A stretch of 64,000 bases of DNA from Strongylocentrotus droebachiensis (Eukaryota; Echinodermata; Echinoidea; Camarodonta; Strongylocentrotidae), in the NCBI GenBank assembly GCA_035222895.1, contig JAVYIG010000594.1, forward strand, positions 184,001 to 248,000, given 5' to 3'. The stretch's first letter is position 1. The number at the start of each line of letters is the position of its first letter. Made by a program: the position numbers and the translations under genes. Shown here one piece after another: positions 38,178 to 50,184 of this stretch. The notes below the pieces were generated by a model. That model was not told the DNA's origin, did not search any database, and saw only the letters and a program-made list of their open reading frames with translations.

Positions 38178-41100
38178 GTCGAGTGAGGGAGGGGGAAGGG
38201 CGAGAGAGAGGGGAAAGGGGAAGTGGCTAGACATACACTGTCGCTCATAAAGGTGGAATATTTTAGTTTTACCCCAATTTATGGAATTATTTTTAAAATT
38301 ATTTAAAAATAATAGGTCTAGACAATAGTATACATTCTCAGATTTAATTGAATAATAATTTGCCAATGTGTGTTTTGCGTGACTGCTAAAGCATGTGTAT
38401 GCTACAATGCTTATCAACTAGGGGAACTATGCCCTTAAGTCATAAATGACAGTAATGAGGATTAATGCCCCACAAAAGGGCACTAATATAGCAAATCGAC
38501 ACGGTTTTGATCCTGGGGCCTCACAGTTACGAGGCCATTGCTTTGTCACTAAACCGTGACTGTACGCAGCGGGGGCTAGGGTAGGGGGCAGTTTCCATAA
38601 ATAAAATAAAAAGCAGAAAATGCAATAAATTTTCAATAATCTATTGAATTTTATCCCGGTTTCCAACATAAAACAAATCTTCTGTGTGCCCATGCCTTGA
38701 GTAATAATGCATGGTCGTCCAGAGGATATTAATGATCGAATGCATGACATCAATTATTCATTGTTTCTCTTACTTACTGGAGGCGGTGGTTTCTTGCGAT
38801 GTCGTTGTGTCTGACACCGTGGTCATAGGCCTTGTAGCTGTCTTAGTCGCCACGTCCGTAGTCGATGATTCTGCTGACTCTGAAACGTTTTTAAAAATGA
38901 AGCCACACGTTCAAAGTAATAAGATTAGGAATGACACCTCAACAGGAATAGAAGGCCAAAACGAAGAACATTTTTAAAAATAAACTTTAACAGTTTATTT
39001 ATTTTATGAGGTATAGTTTGTGTCAGGACATTGGATTTAGTAGTGCTTTGACAAAGTCGAAGGGTCTTATTTTGCCAAATCATTTATCAATAATGTATTG
39101 ATATGGCGTGTCTAATTGTTGTTAAACGCGTGGACAAAAGAATTAGACGGTCACTTCCCCCTTAAAAAAATGTTTTACCGATGCCCGAGATAGGAAAGGA
39201 CTTTTTGCTTATCAAACACATATATCGAGGGCGCATCTACCGCAAATTTTTGAGAATCTTCCGTGCAATTTATATGAATTCCATGAACTAAACTGACTGT
39301 TATATCTGACGATATCACAACACTGACATCAGAAGGAGTATTGTAAACTCTGAAAGGGAGAATTTTTCATCATGTAAGTACTTTTGAACGTCGTATAGGT
39401 TGTCTTTGAATTTTAGATCGACGCCATAAATTATACTACATTCCCACATATGACAATCGATGTATAGTCTTCATGGCTAAGATAACGACAAACAAGTATA
39501 AAGGTGAACCGGGAACCGACAACTTTCGTTATAGACTACCAAAGAATATCACTGAAACCTCTATTTTGTATGCTTTAAATCTACTACATCGGGGATTAAC
39601 TGTTCCAGATGAAATAGACGTGAATGACTTCTAAACATCGAAATTGGACGCCATTTCATATTACAACATGTCGACCCTCAAACACAGGATAAAGAGTCGT
39701 CTTTTTTGAACGATAGTGTAAACTCAGTGATTGATTCCAGTATTGGACCTCCAAGCCCAATCCCACCATCATGCCCATTGGTATGTCAATTATGTGGCCT
39801 GCAATCACCACCTGGAGAACCGCTATGCATTAAATGTAGATGCACCCCACAACGCCTAGATCAGCTAGCTTCAGATATCAAGGAACTTAAACATGCAGTT
39901 AATGCCCTCCTAGAAAAGCCATCTTCACGACCTGCCCACCCACCCCCTGCTCAGAATGAGAATGTCAACCGAAAATCTTCAAGCCCCAGAACTTCCTTCA
40001 TGACAGCGGGAACACGATTACCTCTTCCCCGTCAACCACAGAGACCGAAGCAATTCGACCCGCGTGGACCTGTATTTCCATCCATATCTGGATCGGTCCA
40101 GACACATCAAGGCCCACCTCCCCAACCGCGGCTTCCACCCAGCCAACTTCGGAGACCACCGTATCAGTACTTGCCTGGAACCTCTGCTCAAGCCCCCCTG
40201 AACCCATCATTCCGACCACAAATGGGCCAGCCTCCACCCAGTCAACCTTGGAGAAGACAGCGCGTAGACCCCATGTACCCCACCATGAATGGACCAGCCT
40301 ACCACGCTGGAACTACTTATGCCAATGGATCCTCTCAAAATCAATTCATGGGACCGCCATATGTGGATCCGCTCATCCCACCAAGTCACCAACGTCAAGC
40401 ACCTTGGTACCGATCGACAGACTTCGGTCGTGGAAAAGAGCTCCAACCCCGCCCTACATATGCCTCGGTACTTCAAGGACCAGGATGTGAGTACTGTGGA
40501 GAGCCAAACCACAATGCATTAAGCTGTAGACATGGTGCACCTTTGCAATGCAGAAACTGTCTCGAGTATGGTCATGAGATAAAAAAAATTGTTATATATG
40601 AACATTAGGCCAAGAAGAGAGCGCCACAGTACATCATGGCCACTCTATAACTGCTCAAGAGGAGAATGAACATGATAAACGTGCTTCCATTATAACTGCT
40701 AATGATATTTCTGATAATGTTCATCATTCCATTATAACTGCTAATGATATTTCCGATAATGTTCATCATACCACCAACCATAAACATAGTAATGAATATT
40801 CCAAATGTAACTTTAAATTATCTAAACATAATGGCCTTAAAGTCGGACATTTAAATGTTAGGAGTTTATTAGATGAAATAGATGAGATTCGATTATTACT
40901 TATGAAAATAAAATTTGATGTTCTATGTATTTCAGAGACATGGCTACATGATCTGATAAATGATAATGATGTTTTTATAGACAATTATGTAATAATTCGT
41001 AAGGATAGACCAAAGACTATGAACAAGAAAAGAGGTGGTGGTGTTTGCGTTTATATCTTAAAATCTATTCCATACACATTGCGACATGATCTAATAAGTG

Positions 41101-44023
41101 ATTCATTGGAAGGTATTTGGTTTGAAATGTTTTTTAATCACGAACAAGTATTGATGTCTTGTATCTATAGACCACCAAATGCTGATGTATCATATTTTAA
41201 TAATATCTTGGATGTATTAGAAAAGGTATCACAAGAAAATAAGGAACTCATAATATTAGGTGACCTTAATTATGACTACATCTTAGATCATAATTTATGT
41301 AATAATCCAATTAATTTGATTGAAAACTTATTTCTCATGACACAATTAGTGTTGAAGCCAACTAGGGTTACAAGCAATTCTTCAAAATGTTTAGATCATA
41401 TTTTAACTACGATACCTGAAAGACATGCTGTCACCAATGTTGCAAAGATTTCATTAAGTGACCATTATCTCATTTATACATGCATACATTTTTCATTGAC
41501 TAAACATAATAATCACAAAGAGGTTACATTTCGTGATTATCAACGATTTGATAGGGATGATTTTTTACAGGACTTAGAAAGAAGTTTTGATACCAGTAAT
41601 CTTGATTTTGAAGATGATATGTATAATATTGATGAAAAATGGTTTAAATGGAAATCAACTTTTACTGAGGTATGTGATAAACATGCACCTCTTAAAACTA
41701 TGCGTATGAAACAAAGATATTGTCCCTGGATTTCAAAAGAATTAGTCCAATTGATTTATAAAAGAGATTTTCTTAAGAGGAAATCTGATATTGACCCAGC
41801 TATGAAAAAAGACTATAAATGCATAAGAAACCGTATTACTAAATTAAGACGTGATAATAAGAGGGATTATACCAAGGATGTTATTCGAGATTGTAAAAAA
41901 GATAGTAAAAAAATATGGCGTGAGCTGAATAAGATCACCGGTAGGAAACGTAAAAATGATGTATTGCCTAATGAATTAAATGCTGATCAATTGAACAATT
42001 TTTTTGCGTCAGTTGGAAAAATGAATAGGCTTAAAAATGATGATTTTAGCTGGAAGCATCCAGAATGTATCTATAGTTTTGAATTTCAAAGACTAAAGGA
42101 AAATGTTGTTTATGAATTGTTATGCAAATTAGGAAATGTAAGTAATCTTGACCTGTTTAATGTAGATTCTAAATTGCTTTGTATTGGAGCATCAGTTTTA
42201 TCTAAACCATTGGTTTCACTATATAATGCAAGTCTAAGAAATGGTTCAGTTCCGTCTGATTGGAAAATATCCAAAGTAACACCGATTTATAAAGGTAAGG
42301 GGAAAAAAGATGATCCAACCAACTATAGACCAATATCTGTAACCTGTCATGTAATTAAAATTTTAGAGAAAGTCATTCAAAAACAATTATTGATTTATCT
42401 TCGCATGAATGAATTGATTTCTATTGATCAATCAGCTTTCCTACCCAACCATTCAACCAATACATGTATTCATAGAACTATAGATGATTGGCTGGAATCT
42501 TTTAATGAAAAAGAATTAGTAGCTGCGTGCTTTTTAGATATTTCCAAATGTTTTGATTCAATTGACCATGAATTATTAATTAAAAAACTACAATGTTATG
42601 GTATAAAGGATGAACAGTTAAAATGGTTTAGTAGTTATTTGTTTGAAAGGAGTCAAATGGTTTTCTGTCATGGTATACTCTCAAACTCAAAAACATTATC
42701 AAATGGAATACCTCAAGGGAGTGTCCTCGGACCAATTTTATTTTTATTTTTTATTAATGATATAGCTCAGTCTTTGCAGACATGTACCTGTAATATGTTT
42801 GCTGATGATGTCGTTATATATTCTTCTCATAAGAATATTGATGAACTAACCATATTGTTACAAAATGATGTTCATTCTATACATAGATGGTATACTCAGA
42901 ATAATTTAAAAGTTAATGCTGAAAAGACTAAAATTATGCTTTTAAGTACACGTAAAGCATACAACTTGAATATATACATGGATGGAACGAAAATGGAACA
43001 GGTTCATAATTTTAAATATTTAGGGGTGGAAATTGATGAACACCTTACTTGGGATATTCATGTTAAAAGACTTACCAGGTTGATTTCTATGAAACTGTTC
43101 TCATTACGTAATATGTCCCAATATTTAGATGTCAAATCCTTAAAACTTATGTATAATACAATTATTTTACCATGTATTGACTATTCATGCACAGTCTGGG
43201 GAAATTGCTCAAGGCAAAATAAAGAGTTACTCTTAAGGTTACAAAAGAGAGCAGCACGTATAATTACATCCAACTACGACTATGAAAATGTTAGAGGTGA
43301 TGATTTAATAAAATTAATGAAATGGCAATCATTTGACGAAAGGAGAAATTATTTTTTAGCTGTTTTAATGTATAAATCTGTACATGGTATTGCACCAACA
43401 CATCTGTGTAATGCTATTGAAATGGTCTGCGATAGACATAACTTAAACACTAGAGCCGCTGACAAAACAAATGTAATATTACCAAAACCTAATCTAGAAT
43501 GCTTTAAGAACAGTCTTATGTACTCAGGAGGAGCTATCTGGAACTCATTACCTATTAACTTACAGAATTCTACATCTATTTCTTCATTTAAATACCTTTA
43601 TAAAAGATTGTACTTTCATTAATGTTCTAAATAACCAATATCTTCATGGATGTGTGTATATATCTTTTTATCCACTTTAATAAATACAAGTTTGTTAGTT
43701 TTTTGTTTTTTCTTACTTTGTTTCAAATCATTCTCTTTGTGATTCTGGATAAATCTTTGAATGTAAATCCATGTGTCTAGTCGCTGGTTACTTTATAAAA
43801 TGTTATATTATTCAATATCCATGTGATCTATTCATGTTTTGCATATTTCAATGATATTTGTATTTCATTGATATTTTGTATTTCATTGTTTGTATTTTAC
43901 CATGTATGTATATACAGGACCAATATGAAAAACAGCGTTGGTTGATATTGTCATCCTGTATAAATATTTTTAAATAAATAAATAAATAAATAAATTTTAA
44001 AAGTCAGATAAAGACTGAGAAAT

Positions 44024-44066
<43 letters not shown>

Positions 44067-45684
44067 AGAAAACAAAAAGAGAGAGAGAGAGAGAGGCTTT
44101 CGTGGCTAAACCCAGAGGCCCGAATTCACAAAGGAGGTTTGTCGACAAACCACCTTTGTGAATTTTAATGTTTCTCTTACTGGAAGTTGTGGTTTCTTGC
44201 GATGTCGTTGCGTCTGATCGTTCCGGCATCGTGGCCGTTGGGCTCGTCGCGGACTTGGTTTTGGCTTCCGTTTGCACCCATTCTGAACAAAATGAAGAAA
44301 AAAATGTATTAAATTGAGTGGGGAAAGGGAGCCGGAGTCAGGAAATGATAGGAAAACAGACAAATAGAGACAAAGAATGTGCGAATAGGGAAGAAGAAGA
44401 ACAACAACATCAAGAACGTTGTCGTTAAACTTTTTATAAGCAAAATATACATAATTGACGTGCACTGCCCCCTCCTAAAGTTTTTTAGCGACGCTCTTGA
44501 AAGAAGGACATATAAAAATAAGACTATAAAAATAAAAATTAGACGGTCACCCCCCCCCCCCCCCCCCCCCCCTCCTTAAAAAAATGTTTTAGCGATGCCC
44601 GGAAAGGACCGGAAAATGGTATAGAGATATCGACTGCTTCGAGAGGCCTGGCTGTTTAATAGGCTCAAAATGTGCAAGCTCTCGAGAGCCTATACATCAG
44701 CCAGACCTCGAATATTAAAGCAGTCGATATTTCTTTTATATGCTGAATTGAAACAAAAATCTACCAAGAATTCTTACCTTATTCTTTTATTGAGTAAAGA
44801 TCGGTTAAAACATCTTTGTTTAGCTGTGTCCGCGTCGCACAAAGGAAATTTTAACACTTAAACCACAGCGGGTATCGCAGCAAAATTTTAATATTTTCAT
44901 GGTAACCGAAATTTTGAGGGATCTCACTCTCGGACTATTAACCGGTATTGACAATTTTTGTTTCTTTACGGGATGTGGCCAAAATCACGACTCCAATTTC
45001 GACCAGTCAGATGGCTGGATTGCTTAAGTGAGGTATATAAAATCAGATAAAGACCGAGAGAGAGGGAGAGAGAAAAAAGGGGGATATAGTGGCTAGACCC
45101 ATTATGATAATAATCAAATGCATGACGTCATTTCCATGAAGCTATTGCTTAGACATACCAGAGGTAGTGGTGCTTTGAGAAGTCGTTGTGTCTGAGCGTT
45201 CCGTCATGGTAGTCGAAGGGCTCGTCGTAGGCTTGTTCGTCGCTTCCTCCGTTGACTCTGTGAGGAAGAAAAAATCATGGGGTAGATGACGAGGCATAAT
45301 ATTTACTCTGAAATTATATTCCCGCCGGCTGTCCCAGGCCAGGGTACGGGGATAGGATCAAAGCGAGGTGTGGGGGGGGGGGGGGGACAAATAGAAATCG
45401 GAAAATACTTTTCTTGTGGGAATCCCAATTCTATCAACAAGTTCCGAAAGAGGACCGCGAGGTATTTTCTTCTTAATCATCATCGTCTTTCTTCTTCTTC
45501 TCCAGTTGCAACTACTGTATGTTTATTACCCCTTGTAGTAATTCTCGTCATGCTCTTTGTTCATTAATTAGCCACCCTCCCCAAATACGCCACATAGTAT
45601 ATTACATCTCCGTTTTTAGGCAGTGTCTTCCTTGAATCCTACTTGAGCTTGGACAGTTGTAGCCTACCATAGTCTCCTCACACT

Positions 45685-45716
<32 letters not shown>

Positions 45717-46284
45717 GTAGAGACAGAAAGGGAAGGGGTTGTGGCAGACACGTTATAATAAGCATGACATCATTTCATTGACTCTCTTACTTACCGGAGG
45801 GGGTGGTTTCTTGCGATGTCGTTTTGTCTGACATCGTGGTCGTAGGACTCGTCGTGGGCTTGCTCGTCGCGTCCGCAGTCGATAGTTGTGTTGAATCTGA
45901 AACGTTTGATATAGTTGATGGTTCAGGGTTGTAACAAATGAATCTACACGTACAAAGCAATGCGATTAGGAATGACAACCTGAACATGATTAGAAGTCCA
46001 AAACGCAGAAAATTCAGCTCCATGAAAACATATAAATTGTATCAGTCAAATTATTTTATGGAGTATAATTTGTGTCAGCAAATTTGTAGATTTAGTGGTA
46101 CTTTATCAAGGCCTAAGAGACTTTTTTACCGAATAATTTATCTAAATGTGTTCCTGCATGTGGCTTGATTGTTGTCATTACACTCGTGGGCAAAAGAGTG
46201 AGGCGGTACCTCCCCGTTAAAAAAATGTTTTAACTACGCCCGTGATAGGAAAGGACCTAAACAAAAAAGAATCAGATGAAAATC

Positions 46285-46332
<48 letters not shown>

Positions 46333-47031
46333 AAGAGAGAGAGAGAAAGAGAGAGAGAGCAAGAGATAGAAAAAGAAAGAGAGAGCAAGAGAGAGAGAAT
46401 AAGAGAGATAGAGAGAAATAGAGATAGAGAGAAAGAGAGAGAGAGACGGAAAGAGAGAGAGAGAGAGAGAAAGAGAAAGAGAGAGAGGGAGAGTCGAGAG
46501 GGGAAAGGGGAAGTGGCTAGACATATTATATTAATGATCAAATCCATGACATCATTTCATTGTTTCTCTTACTTACTGGAGGCGGTGGTTTCTTGCGATG
46601 TCGTTGTGTCTGACACCGTGGTCGTAGGCCTTGTAGCTGTCTTAGTCGCCACGTCCGTAGTCGATGATTCCGCTGACTCTGTAACGTTTATAAAAATGAA
46701 GCCACACGTTCAAAGTAATAAGATTAGGAATGACACCTCAACAGGAATAGAAGGCCAAAACGAAGAACATTTTTTAAAATAAACTTTAACAGTTTATTTA
46801 TTTTATGAGGACTGTATAGTTTGTGTCAGGACATTGGATTTAGTGGTGCTTTGACAAAGTCGAAGGGTCTTATTTTGCAAAATCATTTATCTAAATGTAT
46901 TGATATAGCGTGTCTTATTGTTGTTAAACGCGTGGACAAAAGAATTAGACGGTCACTTACCCCTTAAACAAATGTTTTACCGACGCCCGAGATAGGAAAG
47001 GACTTTTAAAAAGTCAGATAAAAACTGAGAT

Positions 47032-47112
<81 letters not shown>

Positions 47113-50100
47113 GCTATAGTGGCTAAACCTAGAGGCCCGAATTCACAAAGGAGGTTTGTCGACAATCCTCCTTTGTGAATTCGGGCCATAGTGATATTAA
47201 TCACATGACGTCATTTTAATGTTTCTCTTACTGGAAGTTGTGGGTTTTTGCGATGTCGTTGCATCTGATCGTTCCGGCATTGTGGCCGTTGGGCTCGTCG
47301 CGGACTTGGTTTTCGCTTTCCATTCTGAACGAAATGAAAAAAAATGTATTAAATGGAGTGGGGAAAAGGGAGCCGGAGTCAGGAAATGATAACAAAAACA
47401 GACAAATAGAGACAAAGAATGTGCGAAGAGGGAAGAAGAACAAAACAGCATCAAGAACGTTTTCGTTAAACTTATTGGCAAAATATATATTTAAATAATT
47501 AACGTACACTGCCCCTCCTAAAGTGTTTTAGCGACGCTCCTGAAAGAAGGACAAAAATAAATAAGACTATAAAAAAAAGAATTAGACAGTCAATCCCCCC
47601 CCCCCCCTCCCTCCTTAAAAAAATGTTTTAGTGACGCCCGGAAAGGACCGGAAAATAGTATAGAGATATCGACTGCTTCGAGAGGCCTGGCTGTTTAATA
47701 TAGGCTCAAGACGTGCTCTCGAGAGCCTATAAATCAGCCAGACCTCGAATATTAAAGCAGTCGATATGTCTTTAACCGGTATTTGCATTTTTTTGTTTCT
47801 TTACGGGAATGGCTAAAATCACGACTCCAATTTCGACCAATCAGATGGCTGGATTCCTTAAGTGAGGCATATAAAGTCAGATAAAGACCGAGAGAGAGGG
47901 AGAGAGAAAAAGGGGGAACATACATGTAGTCGCTACGCCCATTATGACAATAATCAAATGCATGGCGTTGTTTCCATGAAGCTGTTGCCTAGACATACCA
48001 GAGGTAGTGGTGCCTTGAGAAGTCGTTGTGTCTGAGCGTTCCGTCATCGTCGCCGAAGGGCTCGTCGTAGGCTTGTTCGTCGCTTCCTCCGTTGACTCTG
48101 TGAGGAAGAAACAAACATGAGGGTAGATGACGAAGCATAATATTTACTCTGAAATTATCTTACCGCCGGCTGTGTCCAGGCGCTCTTGGTCAAGGAGAGA
48201 GATATGATCAAAGCGGGGGGGGGGGGGGGGGAGAACAAATAGAAATCGGAAGAATTTGTTTCCCTGTGGGAATCCCAATTCTATCAACAAATTCCGAAAG
48301 AGGACCGCGAGGTATTTTCTTCTTAAACATCTTCTTTTACTTCTTCTTCTTCTTCAGTTGCAACTACTGAATTTTCGTTTACCCCCTGTAGAAAGTCTCT
48401 TCATGCTCATTGTTCATTAATTAGCCACCCCTCCCCCTCCCCCGATACGCCTATGTTGATATTACACCTACGTTCATCGCAGTGTCTCCCTTGAAACCCA
48501 CTTGAGCAGTGACAGTGGTAGCCTACCATAGTCTCCTCACACCAGCCGTTTTTACACAGGTTTTTGCCACAATCTGCGAAATAAGTAATAAACGGGATAA
48601 AACTCCATATTGATTAACAAATTATCATTACATTTTGTTCTGTTTGGTGTGAAAAGATATATTTTCGGGACTTTCACAAATTAACATAAAAAAGATATGC
48701 AAGACTAATGATAATGCATTTTTACCAGGGCTTAAACATGTCAAACGCCACGGAGACCATACTCCATAGCCATCGGATACCCATATTATTGGTGTCAGTG
48801 CCCATTCTCTAATTCACTGTTTTGCCTAGTGATATTCACAGCCCTTTCCGAGCAAAATTATGTTTAAATCCCCCGTTAATTGTTCCTGGCTTTATTTTGT
48901 CAAGGGTGTATGGTTAGGGTTAGAATTGCACTTGGCTTTTAGGTGAGGGTTAGTGTTAGGGTTAGGATTATAATAGACAACTACCCTAAAAGAAAGCAGA
49001 AATATCAGAGAAGCAGACTGGTGAAAGTTCGAATGGAATCGGATAAAAAGTAAGAAAGTTATGAATTGTTAAAAAGTTGTAGTTCAGTTCAGTTCAGTTC
49101 AGTTTATTAAAGGGATAGTTGGGTTCTGTTTTCAGACCGCAAATGCCTTCAAAGTGCATGGTTATTGCTCTTATTCTTATCTATGACATTTATAGTGCCC
49201 TTTTAGAACCTAAAATTGCTATAAAGGTAATTTAGACTCCAAAATGTGTGAAATTTAGCCAATACGATCATACCAATTCAGCTCCACTTTAAAAAAAAAC
49301 ACGGTGACCGTTATGTACTTATTTAATTAAAAATAACAATACATGAGCCGGCTAATTGTGGGTAATATAAGCAACACGAAAATGCCAACAAAAAAGCCAA
49401 CGTCGGCGTTGGCTGAAATACGACCTAAAAGGCGTTATTTCGTTTTTTTCAACGGTTTTTTCAAATTTTTCAAAATATCTAATATTTGTGGTGGTACACA
49501 AGTATTATAAATAGTTATATTTCAGCCGTCTCTGAACCGATTTTGATCAAACGAAGGTGATTTTGGCATTTAAATATTATGTTCTTTCAAATGTGACACT
49601 CAATTTGTCATTATCTCACTAAAAATTATTTTGTGTAGCGCCCTCTGCAACAGAACTCAACTATCCCTTTAATATCATCATTTCGCAGCCTGGGCTAAAT
49701 TGCATGACAATTTACGATTAAAAACATATCATATTTCTTTCACAATTGTTTCAAATAATACTAGTTAAAATACCATATAATTAACAAAGACAATGAATTG
49801 TCATCAATACTTAGTTCACTTTCTAGGGACAATTAACAATATTACCATTAAGAATAATTCAATATATATATATATATATATATACAGCAACAATATTTCC
49901 ATCATTAATATTATGTAATTTGGTTTTGCATCATTCAGTAAATATTATGCGTATAGGCACTTCAAGCTTGCTGAATCGGTACTGTCACAGTGACGTAGCG
50001 CCGGACAATGTTTAAATTTGTTTCAACACACTAAATTAATAGTTGTATATGTAGTAGTTGTAGTTTTAGTAGTATTAGTAGACCTCTAGTAGTAGTAGTA

Positions 50101-50144
50101 GTAGTAGTAGTAATAGTAGTAGTAGTAGTAGTAGTAGTGGTAGC

Positions 50145-50184
<40 letters not shown>

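Larger units (their letters stand above)
39206..43994 (+). mobile_element. Near full-length non-LTR retrotransposon (Jockey-superfamily, CR1/L2-like)
   Basis: Inserted in the gene B intron, sense opposite to the gene. Left flank GATAGGAAAGGACTTTT and right flank TTTTAAAAGTCAGATAAAGA join as one uninterrupted sequence in the duplicate block (46990-47025), which gives an empty-site reference and a TSD of at least TTTT. Order: 5'UTR, frameshifted ORF1, ORF2 with APE and RT, a 360-nt 3'UTR and a (TAAA)n tail. ORF2 is intact; ORF1 is broken. Clade assignment is by motif style only. Confidence 0.92.

Noticed and set aside
46234..46547. Ser/Leu-repeat open frames over GA microsatellites (also 532-834, 1222-1572, 27436-27618)
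   Set aside because: A GA/TC dinucleotide repeat is open in every frame; the peptides are pure repeat products. Only the embedded 102-nt M exons within some of these frames have splice support.
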